NCBI GenBank assembly: GCA_001897855.1
Contig: MKUO01000004.1
Span: 298,497-362,496 of the forward strand
Direction: 5' to 3'
DNA: 64,000 nucleotides
Source: Bacteroidetes bacterium 43-93
Lineage (GTDB): Bacteria; Bacteroidota; Bacteroidia; Chitinophagales; Chitinophagaceae
This document shows, in pieces, positions 1 through 8,586 of this stretch. The position numbers were made by a program, and so were the translations under genes. The notes under the pieces are model-generated. The model made no database searches, was not told where the DNA came from, and saw nothing but the letters and a program-made list of their open reading frames with translations. Position 1 is the first letter of the stretch. Each line of letters starts with the position of its first letter.

Positions 1-359
1 TTCAGTTGTATGTATTGCTCACCAAACCGTTCACTGATTGGTGTGTGCTTAATATTTAATGCATCCAGCCTTTTCACCCAGAAGTCCAGGCTGCCTGCCG
101 GAACGGAATACCCTATTTCGGTAGCCATTCCCGTACCTATACGTCCTTTTTGTATTCCCTCCCATGGAAAGAAAGTGAGGATAGAACCAGGAGTGCCAAC
201 TGTATCACCATAATAAAAATGGTAGGTACCGGGGTCATCAAAATTCACTGTTTTCTTTACCAGCCTTAGCCCCAGCACTTTGCTATAGAAATCATAGTTT
301 CTCTGTGCATCGCCTGCTATAGCGGTTATATGGTGAAGGCCTAAAATCCTGTTATTCAT
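1..359 (-). CDS. VOC/glyoxalase-family ring-cleaving dioxygenase-like protein, 3' end outside window
   Basis: The minus strand reads open from an ATG at 357-359 to the window edge, so only the first ~119 residues are present. The protein begins MNNRILGLHHITAIAGDAQ and continues with a stretch containing NYDFYSKVLGLRLVKKTVNF. This is the start of a vicinal-oxygen-chelate (glyoxalase fold) domain of the type annotated as ring-cleaving dioxygenase (MhqO-like); the His of LHHIT is the usual first metal ligand. The gene lies 13 bp downstream of the YceI gene on the same strand, so the two are probably co-transcribed. The family assignment is good; the substrate cannot be read from the sequence. 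Confidence 0.8.
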   Translation of the reverse strand, partial: MNNRILGLHHITAIAGDAQRNYDFYSKVLGLRLVKKTVNFDDPGTYHFYYGDTVGTPGSILTFFPWEGIQKGRIGTGMATEIGYSVPAGSLDFWVKRLDALNIKHTPISERFGEQYIQL

Positions 360-372
360 AATTACTCCTTTT

Positions 373-936
373 TTATGCTGCTGCTGATTCAGATGTTGCA
401 ACCTGTTCAGCTTGTTTTACTAATTGCACTTCTGCATGAATTTTTATTTCGTCGCTTACCACTACTTGTCCTGCTTCTGTTACTGCATTCCAGGTAAGTC
501 CAAAATCTTTACGGCTGATCTTGCCACTAACGGTAAATCCTGCTTTTGTTTGTCCGTAAGGATCTACTACAATGCCACCTACCTCTACATTTAATGTTAC
601 CGGGCGGGTAACGCCTTTTATGGTCAGCTGGCCATGCAGTTTAGCTTCGTCACCATTGCCTTCAAATTTAGTACCTGTAAAATGTAATTGGCTGTGATTA
701 TCTGCATCAAAGAAATCGGCTGATTTCAGGTGTGCATCACGCTGCGCATTGTTGGTATCAAGCGAGTGAATATCGGCGCTGAATTCAATTCTACTTGCTG
801 TAGCAAAATCATCGCTTTCAGTTTCTACCTGCAGGTCAAAGTTCCTGAAATGTCCAGTCACTGTAGTGATCATCAAGTGTTTCACTTTGAACTGGAGTTC
901 TGAGTGTGCTGCATCTATTTTCCATTGCTTTTTCAT
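373..936 (-). CDS. YceI family protein (cytoplasmic form)
   Basis: A 187-residue protein that fits the YceI lipocalin-like beta-barrel family along its whole length. It opens with WKIDAAHSELQFKVKHLMIT, followed by the family pattern of a graded 'FDADNHSQLHFTGT' strand and GQLTIKGVTRPVTL. YceI proteins bind isoprenoid or amphiphilic ligands and are often linked to stress. There is no signal peptide, unlike the E. coli periplasmic form, so this version probably stays in the cytoplasm. The C-terminus ends in a low-complexity Ser/Ala tail. It sits between a Crp/Fnr regulator gene upstream and a VOC enzyme downstream, and a Crp/Fnr-like palindrome lies ~80 bp before its start. Regulation by that neighbour is an inference. 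Confidence 0.9.
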   Translation of the reverse strand: MKKQWKIDAAHSELQFKVKHLMITTVTGHFRNFDLQVETESDDFATASRIEFSADIHSLDTNNAQRDAHLKSADFFDADNHSQLHFTGTKFEGNGDEAKLHGQLTIKGVTRPVTLNVEVGGIVVDPYGQTKAGFTVSGKISRKDFGLTWNAVTEAGQVVVSDEIKIHAEVQLVKQAEQVATSESAAA

Positions 937-1017
937 AACTGTTTTGTTTTTGTCTTTTGTAATACAAAACTACTATGAGGCACAGGGCAGCTCCATTGCT
1001 CTATGATAATAAATAAG

Positions 1018-1033
1018 TGTGATCTAGATCAAT
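1018..1033. promoter_or_regulatory. candidate Crp/Fnr-type operator upstream of the YceI gene
   Basis: The sequence TGTGAT-CTAG-ATCAAT is a near-perfect inverted repeat of the form (T)TGAT-N4-ATCA(A), which is the FNR/CRP-class site. It abuts the stop codon of the Crp/Fnr-family gene and lies 82 bp before the YceI start, so it could control YceI and the VOC gene behind it. A closely similar site lies between the CstB-like gene and katG at 41186-41205. Binding is inferred from motif shape only. Confidence 0.5.
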
Positions 1034-1662
1034 TATTTTTTCTCAGATAACTGCTTGCGTATACGGCTAAGCGTTTCCCTGGTAATACCAAGGTACGATG
1101 CTATCATATGTTGGGGAACGCGTTGCATACAATCAGGATAGGTTTGCGTGTATTTCAGGTACTTTTCTTCGGCAGTTTCCGAAAGCGAGCCCATGAGCCT
1201 TCTTTGGGTAGCTACCAGATTATTTTGTAATAATACCCGGAAATACCTTTCGAATTTGGGAACGTTTTGCAAAAGCATATCCCACGATGATTTGTTGATG
1301 AGCAACACTTCAGAATCTTCCAGGGCTTCTATATTGAAAGAGGAGGGCTCATCTGTAAAAAAGCTGTACAGATCGGCAACCCACCATCCTTCCGGTGCAA
1401 ACTGCAGGATATGCTCTACTCCTTTATCATCTATTTTATACGATCGCAGCAAGCCTTTTTCTACAAATGCCTGGTATTTGCCTACATCGCCTTCCTGCAG
1501 CAGGTACTGGCGTTTACGCAGTTTGCGCGGTGTAAAAGCAGTACGGCAATAGTTAAATTCCTCGTCGGTTAATGTAATGATCTCGTTTATCTTTTTATGC
1601 AATAGCTCAAACATAGATGCTGTACTGTATTGTTTAAAGATACTATCTATTGTCTTATCCAT
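1033..1662 (-). CDS. Crp/Fnr-family transcriptional regulator
   Basis: A 209-residue protein with an N-terminal cyclic-nucleotide-binding-type beta-roll (about residues 35-140; LRKRQYLLQEGDVGKYQAFV matches the start of the fold) and a C-terminal winged helix. The recognition region is IASYLGITRETLSRIRKQL. The short HTH and the 'VPQHMIASYLGITRETLSRIR' end are typical of the Bacteroidota Crp/Fnr group. No Cys cluster for an iron-sulfur centre is present, so it is not a classical oxygen-sensing FNR. It lies upstream of and in line with the YceI and VOC genes. A Met at residue 17 is an alternative start. The effector is unknown. Confidence 0.88.
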   Translation of the reverse strand: MDKTIDSIFKQYSTASMFELLHKKINEIITLTDEEFNYCRTAFTPRKLRKRQYLLQEGDVGKYQAFVEKGLLRSYKIDDKGVEHILQFAPEGWWVADLYSFFTDEPSSFNIEALEDSEVLLINKSSWDMLLQNVPKFERYFRVLLQNNLVATQRRLMGSLSETAEEKYLKYTQTYPDCMQRVPQHMIASYLGITRETLSRIRKQLSEKK

Positions 1663-1763
1663 ATACCATGCTTTTCCATTCCTGACATCAATCAGTCAGC
1701 GCATGTTGCATTATCATTTTTTACAAGATCAGAAGATGGTCTTTTTGTAGTAAAAGAAGACCA

Positions 1764-2357
1764 ATGAAAACAGACAACTCCGTATTAATGGAAATGGCCC
1801 GTCAATCCCTTCGGGGGAAATGGGCATTAGCTATAGGCACCTTTCTTGTTTACAGCATTATTATGGGATCATTTGGCGCACTGCAAAGGGCCGGCATTGT
1901 AGCCTTGCTGGTGGCAGGGCCTATGATGCTGGGCGCCGCTGGTTTTTCGTTGACGCTATCAAGAGGCGGCGATGCCCGGCTCGAACAAATATTTGATGGG
2001 TTTCGCACGTATGCAACGGCTTTGGCAACGCATTTACTGATGGTCCTGTATATTATTCTATGGTCTCTGTTGCTGATCATACCGGGCATTATTGCAGCGC
2101 TCTCCTATTCTATGGCCTTCTATATCCTGGTTGATGAGCCAACCCTGGCACCGCAGCAAGCTTTAGATAAAAGCAAGCTGATGATGTATGGTTACAAATG
2201 GAAATTGTTTGCGCTACTTATGTGGTTCCTTTTGCTGGCTTTGTTATGCATACTTACCCTTGGCATTGGCTTTCTTTGGCTGATACCTTATATACACATC
2301 ACCATGGCCAAGTTCTATGACGATCTAAAAACCACCAGTGTGGCAAGCAATTTATAA
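1764..2357 (+). CDS. DUF975-like integral membrane protein
   Basis: A 197-residue protein with four to five hydrophobic helices (about residues 20-55, 90-120 and 145-180). It opens with a MARQSLRGKWALAIGTF segment and ends with LIPYIHITMAKFYDDL. The conserved pattern 'R..L.GKW..A' plus '...Y.LADEP..SP..AL..SK.LM.GYKWKLF' matches DUF975, here seen as LVDEPTLAPQQALDKSKLMM. DUF975 is a bacterial inner-membrane family without a defined biochemical role. It is followed 35 bp later by a flavodoxin gene and then a DUF4268 gene on the same strand, perhaps one short transcript. The function is not known. Confidence 0.75.
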   Translation: MKTDNSVLMEMARQSLRGKWALAIGTFLVYSIIMGSFGALQRAGIVALLVAGPMMLGAAGFSLTLSRGGDARLEQIFDGFRTYATALATHLLMVLYIILWSLLLIIPGIIAALSYSMAFYILVDEPTLAPQQALDKSKLMMYGYKWKLFALLMWFLLLALLCILTLGIGFLWLIPYIHITMAKFYDDLKTTSVASNL

Positions 2358-2392
2358 ATGAACAAATCTCTTCAAATACAAAAACACTTTTT

Positions 2393-2854
2393 ATGGCTCT
2401 GATAATATATGATTCTGCCTACGGCAATACAAAACGGATTGCAGAGGCAATCGCGGAAACTATCGGCGCTGGTGCCCGGTGCATTTTCATAGACGATATA
2501 GAAAAGGTAAACTTAAATGATGACCTCCTGATCGTTGGTTGTCCTATTAATGCATGGCATCCTACACCTAAAGTCACCGAATTTTTAAAAAGTCTTTCGT
2601 CATCACAGTTGTCTGGCGTCAGTGCCGCCAGTTTCGATACACGTATCGATTCCATTTTTAGCGGCAACGCGGCAAGAAGAATAGCTTCGGGACTAAAAAA
2701 AGCCGGTGCTATTATTGTTACAGCGCCGCAGGGTTTTTATGTAAAGGCAACTGCAGGTCCGTTAGCAGATGGTGAAATAGAGAAAGCAAAAGAATGGGCG
2801 CGATCCTTAATGAAGGTAATGCACAATACACATAGCGCTGTGCTGCCGGGCTAA
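2393..2854 (+). CDS. flavodoxin-family protein
   Basis: A 153-residue single-domain protein. The first strand and phosphate-binding loop, MALIIYDSAYGNTKRIAEAI, match the flavodoxin FMN-binding T/S-x-T/G-x-T signature in the form DSAYGNTKRIA. The lengths of the other flavodoxin strands fit (LLIVGCPINAWHPTP and VSAASFDTR). There is no fused reductase domain. It should bind FMN and act as a small electron carrier or NADPH-dependent FMN reductase partner in the cytoplasm; the partner is not evident. The neighbours are a DUF975 membrane protein and a DUF4268 protein. Confidence 0.8.
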   Translation: MALIIYDSAYGNTKRIAEAIAETIGAGARCIFIDDIEKVNLNDDLLIVGCPINAWHPTPKVTEFLKSLSSSQLSGVSAASFDTRIDSIFSGNAARRIASGLKKAGAIIVTAPQGFYVKATAGPLADGEIEKAKEWARSLMKVMHNTHSAVLPG

Positions 2855-2887
2855 TATGTTAATGCCGAGTAGTAACTTAGCCGGAGA

Positions 2888-3346
2888 ATGTACACCAAAC
2901 AGGAGACATCGCGGCAGAAGCAGGCATTTTGGACCACCTTCGGCAAATACATGCAGCCTATACTTTCTGCGGATGGTATGGAGGTAAACTGGGTGAATTA
3001 TAAAACAGGTATACCCGGCTTATACTTTCGCATGGATGCCGATACGAAGGTGGCGAGTATTACTATTGAGCTATCGCAAAATGATAGCAACATACAACGA
3101 ATGTATTACGATGAACTCCTGCAGCGAAAGAACATATTACACGAAATATTGGGGGAAGAATGGGACTGGCAGTTATTGCAACCCAATGAATACGGAAGTA
3201 TGGTAAGTACCATCAGTAACAACATCACCAATGTCAATATCCACCGGATGGAGGACTGGCCCACGATCATTTCTTTCTTAAAACCAAGGATTATAGCACT
3301 GGACGAATTCTGGAGCATAGCCAATATCCAAAGGATCTGGGGCTAG
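2888..3346 (+). CDS. DUF4268 domain-containing protein
   Basis: A 152-residue soluble protein that starts with a RQKQAFWTTFGKYM segment, continues with NWVNYKTGIPGLYFRMDAD, and has a charged, Trp-rich end. This is the DUF4268 architecture, usually annotated as a stand-alone protein in Bacteroidota and as a C-terminal domain elsewhere. The family has no assigned reaction, although some members are fused to nuclease-like domains. It converges on dusB with only 7 bp between the stop codons. Confidence 0.75.
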   Translation: MYTKQETSRQKQAFWTTFGKYMQPILSADGMEVNWVNYKTGIPGLYFRMDADTKVASITIELSQNDSNIQRMYYDELLQRKNILHEILGEEWDWQLLQPNEYGSMVSTISNNITNVNIHRMEDWPTIISFLKPRIIALDEFWSIANIQRIWG

Positions 3347-3353
3347 CCCGTTA

Positions 3354-4352
3354 TCAGGCTATTATCAATTCAGGATTACTGTACCGTTGCCTTATCTCTT
3401 CAAATATCTCAGTTATGGCTCCTACATTATCGGCAGTCACCAGTTTCATGCGGTACTCTTTAATATGCGATAAACCCTTCAGGTAGTTTCCGTAGTGCAT
3501 ACGCATTTCCAGTATGCCCAGTTTCTCACCTTTCCACTTAATGCTGCCGTTCAGGTGCTTCATGCAGGCGTCTATCCTTTCATCAATTGTGGGTGGTGCC
3601 AGCTGCTCCCCTGTTGCCATGTAATGTTTTATTTCCCTGAATATCCACGGGTAGCCTATGGCAGCGCGGCCTATCATCACACCGTCAACGCCATACCTGT
3701 TCTTATATTCCAAAGCCTTGGCGCCACTATCAATATCACCATTGCCAAATATTGGTATGTGTATTCGTGGGTTTTCTTTCACTTTTCCTATCAGGGTCCA
3801 GTCTGCTTCTCCTTTATACATCTGCACCCGGGTACGTCCGTGTATGCTTAATGCCTGGATGCCTACATCCTGCAGGCGTTCGGCCACTTCTTCTATATTG
3901 CGGTTATCATGATCCCAGCCAAGGCGTGTTTTTACGGTCACGGGCAGTTTTGTGGCATTTACAACAGCCCTGGTAAGCCTTACCATCAGGTCTATATCCT
4001 TTAGTACTGCCGCACCTGCACCCTTGCACACTACCTTCTTTACCGGGCAACCGAAGTTAATATCTACAAGATCGGGGTTGGTGGTATCTACTATTTTAGC
4101 CGCCAGCGCCATAGCTTCCTCGTCACCACCAAATATCTGGATGCCTACAGGGCGTTCATAGTCGAAAATATCCAGCTTCTGACGGCTTTTGATAGCGTCG
4201 CGTATTAATCCTTCGCTGGAAATGAATTCGGTGTACATCAGGTCGGCACCATGTTCTTTGCACACTGCCCTGAATGGCGGATCACTTACATCCTCCATTG
4301 GGGCGAGTAACAGGGGGAAATTCCCCAATTCTATGTTGCCGATCTTCACCAT
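3354..4352 (-). CDS. dusB: tRNA-dihydrouridine synthase
   Basis: A 332-residue FMN-dependent enzyme that reduces uridine to dihydrouridine in the tRNA D-loop. It shows the Dus TIM-barrel landmarks: LLLAPMEDVSDPPFR near the N-terminus, the active-site segment VDINFGCPVKKVVCKGAGAA with the catalytic Cys of GCP, then TVKTRLGWD, LSIHGRTRVQMYKG and GNGDI. The ATG giving MVKIGNIELG was chosen instead of an upstream TTG, because that TTG lies inside the -7 promoter box TAACTTTG. The mRNA is therefore nearly leaderless. Symbol by family convention; which uridine is modified cannot be told. Confidence 0.93.
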   Translation of the reverse strand: MVKIGNIELGNFPLLLAPMEDVSDPPFRAVCKEHGADLMYTEFISSEGLIRDAIKSRQKLDIFDYERPVGIQIFGGDEEAMALAAKIVDTTNPDLVDINFGCPVKKVVCKGAGAAVLKDIDLMVRLTRAVVNATKLPVTVKTRLGWDHDNRNIEEVAERLQDVGIQALSIHGRTRVQMYKGEADWTLIGKVKENPRIHIPIFGNGDIDSGAKALEYKNRYGVDGVMIGRAAIGYPWIFREIKHYMATGEQLAPPTIDERIDACMKHLNGSIKWKGEKLGILEMRMHYGNYLKGLSHIKEYRMKLVTADNVGAITEIFEEIRQRYSNPELIIA

Positions 4353-4364
4353 ACAAATGAGGCG

Positions 4365-4372
4365 CAAAGTTA
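4365..4372 (-). promoter_or_regulatory. -7 promoter box for dusB (Bacteroidota type)
   Basis: On the minus strand this reads TAACTTTG, the Bacteroidota primary-sigma -7 motif TAnnTTTG, ending 13 nt before the chosen dusB ATG. It leaves a 5' leader of about six bases and rules out the upstream TTG as start. Confidence 0.6.
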
Positions 4373-4489
4373 CTGTATTTACACCTTTTCGAGGCTAATT
4401 CGTTCATTCACATTAAAAAAATGTAAAAATCGGTAGTTATTATAGGTGCAGGCACAAAAATTATTGGCTGTAGGAAAAAAGTAAGTACT

Positions 4490-4711
4490 ATGGAAAATAC
4501 AACGTACCAGCCAAATAACAGCATCTATGGGTTTGTGCTGTTATCAATTATATCTGCAATAGCTGCCATTTATTATGCAGTGAATGTTTCTTTTAATTCC
4601 GGCGGCTTTAAACCAGCTAACTGGATAGTACTTAGTTTATTAATTACAACATCGGTGTTGTTCATTGCGATCGCCATACGAAAGGATGCACGAACAGCAG
4701 ACGGATTTTGA
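4490..4711 (+). CDS. small two-helix membrane protein, unknown function
   Basis: A 73-residue ORF with two predicted transmembrane helices (about residues 14-32 and 45-63) joined by a short polar loop with FNSGGFKPANW. It has an ATG start and lies divergent from dusB. I do not recognise a family. Length, hydrophobic pattern and position in an otherwise empty gap make it a plausible real gene. Confidence 0.5.
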   Translation: MENTTYQPNNSIYGFVLLSIISAIAAIYYAVNVSFNSGGFKPANWIVLSLLITTSVLFIAIAIRKDARTADGF

Positions 4712-4798
4712 CGTTTTGCTGAAAAAAAACCAGTAAACTATTGACATTTCGGCTGTTAACTTCTAAATTTAAGAAACTAACAAATTAATTGCCAGCTC

Positions 4799-4972
4799 AT
4801 GAACTATAGAACAGTCAACTATTTCAACAGAAAGAAAGCATTATCAAACCTGCCAAAGGCAACCGATCTGAAAACGATCCTGAAAACAGGGTTCTTTGCC
4901 TCAGCCAACTTAATGGTAAAAAGAGATATTTTAAAGATATATACAGAATTGAGCCGCGCTAAAGCGTCTTAG
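4799..4972 (+). CDS. 57-residue basic small protein, unknown
   Basis: An ATG-initiated ORF of 57 codons encoding a strongly basic peptide (about 11 Lys/Arg) that begins MNYRTVNYFNRKKALSNLPK and ends ELSRAKAS. It is preceded by an AT-rich leader with a TAAATTTA -7-like box and followed within 25 bp by a strong intrinsic terminator, so a discrete short transcript is likely. It was judged from position and gene-like composition rather than from homology; an RNA gene cannot be excluded. Confidence 0.45.
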   Translation: MNYRTVNYFNRKKALSNLPKATDLKTILKTGFFASANLMVKRDILKIYTELSRAKAS

Positions 4973-4995
4973 TTCGCAAAACAATATTTTTATAC

Positions 4996-5024
4996 ATCCC
5001 GCTACAGTCAGCGGGATTTTTTTT
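4996..5024 (+). terminator. intrinsic terminator
   Basis: A perfect 8-bp stem, ATCCCGCT...AGCGGGAT, with a six-base loop runs directly into eight T residues. It ends the transcript of the 57-residue ORF and insulates kup. Confidence 0.85.
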
Positions 5025-5095
5025 GCAGCACAACTGCTCCATTAGTGAACAATTCATAACGCCGGCACGTTATATGGTATATCATAATTATGCGC

Positions 5096-5103
5096 TAACT
5101 TTG
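5096..5103 (+). promoter_or_regulatory. -7 promoter box for kup
   Basis: TAACTTTG matches TAnnTTTG, 31 nt before the GTG start of kup. The implied leader of about 25 nt is too short for a riboswitch. Confidence 0.55.
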
Positions 5104-5134
5104 CGCGCTGTATCTAAAATAATCGCTTGCAACT

Positions 5135-7093
5135 GTGGGCAAAAATCAAAATAAAGCATCCCTTGCGGGCTTGCTGATCGCTTTAGGCATTATTTACGGT
5201 GATATCGGTACTTCCCCGCTCTACGTATTCAATGAAATTTGTAACGGACGCCCAATCAGCGAGTTACTTATTATAGGTGGACTGTCTTGTATCATCTGGA
5301 CCCTTACTCTGCAAACTACGGTTAAATATGTGCTACTTACTTTAAAAGCAGATAACAAAGGCGAAGGTGGTATTTTTTCGTTATTTGCCCTGGTACGCCG
5401 GCATGGTAAATGGACCGTCTTTCCCGCTATGATAGGCGGCGCAGCCTTACTGGCCGATGGTATGATCACCCCACCCATCTCGGTGGCTTCAGCCGTTGAA
5501 GGACTCCAGAATATACCTTCCATGGGCCATATCACCACCTGGACGTTGGTAAATATCATTATGGCCATTCTTACGGCCCTGTTCTTTTTTCAGCAGTTTG
5601 GTACGGCAAGCATTGGCAAATTATTTGGGCCTATCATGCTGATATGGTTCCTGATGCTGGGGACCCTTGGCCTCTACCATATCAACGATGAATGGAGCAT
5701 TTTTAAGGCATTCAACCCGATGTATGCCATCAAATTATTGACGCAATACCCTAAAGGTTTCTGGATACTTGGTGCCGTATTCCTATGTACTACGGGTGCG
5801 GAGGCGCTCTATTCAGACCTTGGCCACTGCGGCCGCGGCAATATCAGGGTGTCCTGGATATTTGTAAAAAGCTGCCTGATACTTAACTACCTGGGGCAAG
5901 GAGCATACCTGCTAAACCATAAGGGTAAAATATGGGATGCTACAGCTGCTAACCCGTTCTATGAATTAATGCCCGAGTGGTTCCTCATCATCGGTATCTC
6001 AATCGCCACAATGGCTGCCATTATCGCCAGCCAGGCATTGATATCGGGCTCCTTTACGCTTATCAGTGAGGCCATAAAACTAAACTTGTGGCCTAAGATG
6101 AAGATCAACTACCCGTCGAACGAGCGCGGCCAGTTGTTTATTCCGGGTATCAATTTTGTTCTTTTTGCTGGTTGCACAGCGGTGGTTTTCATCTTCCAGA
6201 AGTCTTCTAACATGGGTGCGGCGTATGGCCTGGCAATCACCTTGTGTATGATCATGACCTCCTGCCTGTTTAGCTATTATATGTTCATCAGGCGGGTGCC
6301 TATTGCCTGGATAGCAACTTATCTTATAGTATTCCTGACCATAGAATTTTCATTTCTTGTTGCCAACCTCGAGAAATTCCCACACGGTGGTTATGTAGCC
6401 CTGATAGTGGCGGGCATCCTGTTCATGGTGATGATCGTATGGTTCCGTGCACGCAAGATCAAAAACAGGTATGTAGAATTTGTACGGCTGGAGGATTATG
6501 TGCCTATCATGCAGGAATTAAGTAACGATAAGAGCATTCCTAAATACGCAACGCACCTTGTATATCTCACCAGTGCCAATAATCCGAAGGAAATAGAACA
6601 TAAGATCATATTTTCCATACTTTATCGCAAGCCCAAACGTGCGGATATTTACTGGTTTGTACACGTAGATGTATTAGATGACCCATATACTATGGAGTAT
6701 TCTGTGCAGACGATTGTTCCTAACGAGATCATCCGTATTGAGTTCCGATTAGGTTTCCGGGTAGAGCATCGCATACAGCTCATGTTCCGCAAGGTGGTGG
6801 AAGAAATGGTGCTGAACAAAGAGGTAAACGTGGTGAGCCGCTACGAATCTCTTAGTAAGAACAATGTAAAAGGAGATTTCCGTTTCATCGTAATGGAGAA
6901 ATTCCTGTCTCGCGATAATGAACTTCCTCTGTGGGATAGAATGCTGATGCGTGGTTATTTCCTGTTGAAAAAGGTAAGCCTTTCGGAAGAACGTGGTTTC
7001 GGGCTCGACTCATCAGATGTAACATTAGAAAAATACCCGATAGTTGTTACCAACGTATCGGATATCAATCTAAAACGTATTGACGGGGATTAA
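5135..7093 (+). CDS. kup: KUP-family potassium uptake protein
   Basis: A 652-residue K+/H+ symporter of the KUP/HAK/KT family. It opens with the family signature LIALGIIYGDIGTSPLYVF, followed by about 12 transmembrane helices to residue ~450 and a ~200-residue cytoplasmic C-terminal domain, as in E. coli Kup (622 aa). The start is GTG (GTG GGC AAA), with no in-frame ATG nearby upstream. The stop overlaps by 4 bp the stop of the convergent metallo-hydrolase gene. No c-di-AMP riboswitch fits in the short leader. Confidence 0.95.
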   Translation: MGKNQNKASLAGLLIALGIIYGDIGTSPLYVFNEICNGRPISELLIIGGLSCIIWTLTLQTTVKYVLLTLKADNKGEGGIFSLFALVRRHGKWTVFPAMIGGAALLADGMITPPISVASAVEGLQNIPSMGHITTWTLVNIIMAILTALFFFQQFGTASIGKLFGPIMLIWFLMLGTLGLYHINDEWSIFKAFNPMYAIKLLTQYPKGFWILGAVFLCTTGAEALYSDLGHCGRGNIRVSWIFVKSCLILNYLGQGAYLLNHKGKIWDATAANPFYELMPEWFLIIGISIATMAAIIASQALISGSFTLISEAIKLNLWPKMKINYPSNERGQLFIPGINFVLFAGCTAVVFIFQKSSNMGAAYGLAITLCMIMTSCLFSYYMFIRRVPIAWIATYLIVFLTIEFSFLVANLEKFPHGGYVALIVAGILFMVMIVWFRARKIKNRYVEFVRLEDYVPIMQELSNDKSIPKYATHLVYLTSANNPKEIEHKIIFSILYRKPKRADIYWFVHVDVLDDPYTMEYSVQTIVPNEIIRIEFRLGFRVEHRIQLMFRKVVEEMVLNKEVNVVSRYESLSKNNVKGDFRFIVMEKFLSRDNELPLWDRMLMRGYFLLKKVSLSEERGFGLDSSDVTLEKYPIVVTNVSDINLKRIDGD

Positions 7094-8496
7094 TCACCTA
7101 ACCCTATAGTCTGGTGCATATCCGGTATCTCGATATCGGTAAAGCCTTTTTTCAGCAGCCTGTCTTTAAATTCTATTTGTACATCATATTCACCGTGTAC
7201 CAGGAATAGCTTTTTAACGTCTTTAGGATCCTGGCATGCCAGCCATTGGCTCAGGTCATTATAATCGCCGTGCGCGCTCAGGCTTTCAATGATAGCTACT
7301 TCTGCATTGACCGGGTATCTCGTACCAAATATTCCCACCTCTTTAGCACCGGCACGCAAGCGGCCACCTAACGATTGAGGTTCACAGTACCCCACTATTA
7401 ATATCGTATTTCTGCTATCCTCAATATTATGCGCTATATGGTGTTTGATCCTTCCGGCCTCGGCCATGCCTGATGCCGAGATGATTACACAAGGTTCTTT
7501 TATTTCGTTCAATGCTTTGGACCCTTCTACATCTTTGGTATAAAAAAGGCCCTTGAAGTCAAATACATCTTCATCCTTCTTTAGCAGGGCTTGCACACGG
7601 TCATTAAAGCATTCGGGATGATGTTTGGTAACCTGTGTGGCCTCAATCGATAAAGGGCTATCTACGTAATAGTTAACGGGTGGCAGCCTTCTTTCCAGGT
7701 CCAGCCTGTTCAGCAGGTATAATAGCTCCTGCGTGCGGCCCACGCTAAATGCCGGTATGATCAATTTACCACGCTTTTCCAGGCAGGTATGCACAATATT
7801 GTTCAGCAGCTTTTCTGTGGAAGAACTGATACGGTCATGCAGCCTGTTACCGTAGGTAGATTCTATGAGTATGTAGTCGGCTTGCGGAAAGGTAGCCGGA
7901 CTGCGTAATATCTCATCTCCATACCTCCCAACATCGCCGCTGAAGGTGATTCGGGATGTTTTACCATCTTCCGTGATAGTTAGATTCACAGCCGCGCTTC
8001 CCAGTATATGTCCGCAATCGGTGTACATCAGTTCTACTTCTTCATCTATACGGTATGGTGTGTTATAATCTATTGTAAATATCATCGGGAATACCTGCTG
8101 CACGTCTTCCTCTGTGTATAGCGGCTCTACGAGTTCCCTGTTTTCCCTTTCCCTGATCTTATTGATATGCTGCACATCGCCTTCCTGTATCCTTGCCGAA
8201 TCCAGCAGTAATATCCGCATCAGGTCTGCAGTAGCAGGTGTGCAATAGATGGTGCCTTTATACCCATCCTTTACCAGTTTGGGCAACAAGCCTATGTGGT
8301 CTATATGTGCGTGAGAAATGATCACATAGGTCAATTCTGAAGGGTTAAATCCCCATTCCTGGTTGAGCCTTATGGTGTCGCGTCCCATTCCCTGGAACAT
8401 GCCGCAATCCAGCAATACTTGTTTATCCGAATTTAAATGCAAAAGGTGTTTAGAACCTGTAACTGTCCTGGCTGCGCCGTGAAAAGATATCTTCAT
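7090..8496 (-). CDS. MBL-fold / beta-CASP metallo-hydrolase (RNA-processing type)
   Basis: A 468-residue protein combining a metallo-beta-lactamase domain (motif 2 as SHAHIDHIGLLPKL near residue 60; TDCGHILGSAAV and FSGDVGRYGDEILR for the later motifs) with a beta-CASP insert and a C-terminal metal-binding end. The latter shows SGMAEAGRIKHHIAHN and VHGEYD. This is the architecture of bacterial RNA-metabolising exo/endonucleases such as TTHA0252 and archaeal CPSF homologues. It should bind two zinc ions in the cytoplasm and cleave RNA. It lacks the extra N-terminal KH domains of the archaeal proteins. The substrate is unknown. Confidence 0.88.
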   Translation of the reverse strand: MKISFHGAARTVTGSKHLLHLNSDKQVLLDCGMFQGMGRDTIRLNQEWGFNPSELTYVIISHAHIDHIGLLPKLVKDGYKGTIYCTPATADLMRILLLDSARIQEGDVQHINKIRERENRELVEPLYTEEDVQQVFPMIFTIDYNTPYRIDEEVELMYTDCGHILGSAAVNLTITEDGKTSRITFSGDVGRYGDEILRSPATFPQADYILIESTYGNRLHDRISSSTEKLLNNIVHTCLEKRGKLIIPAFSVGRTQELLYLLNRLDLERRLPPVNYYVDSPLSIEATQVTKHHPECFNDRVQALLKKDEDVFDFKGLFYTKDVEGSKALNEIKEPCVIISASGMAEAGRIKHHIAHNIEDSRNTILIVGYCEPQSLGGRLRAGAKEVGIFGTRYPVNAEVAIIESLSAHGDYNDLSQWLACQDPKDVKKLFLVHGEYDVQIEFKDRLLKKGFTDIEIPDMHQTIGLGD

Positions 8497-8535
8497 TGTG
8501 TTAATTACGGTGTAAATGTAACGGGCTTATACCAT

Positions 8536-8566
8536 TAAAAAAATAGCCTCCCGTTCAGGAGGCTAT
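8536..8566 (-). terminator. intrinsic terminator of the peptidylprolyl isomerase gene
   Basis: A 9-bp perfect stem (ATAGCCTCC/GGAGGCTAT on the plus strand) is preceded by seven A residues, which read as a T-run on the minus strand just after the isomerase stop codon. Confidence 0.8.
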
Positions 8567-8586
8567 GTAAGTTTTGTTAAACTCTT

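Noticed and set aside
10..213. 67-residue plus-strand frame at the left edge
   Set aside because: It lies opposite the clear VOC-family coding region on the minus strand.
5027..5134. A c-di-AMP riboswitch in front of kup
   Set aside because: The -7 box leaves a leader of only about 25 nt, too short for that RNA.
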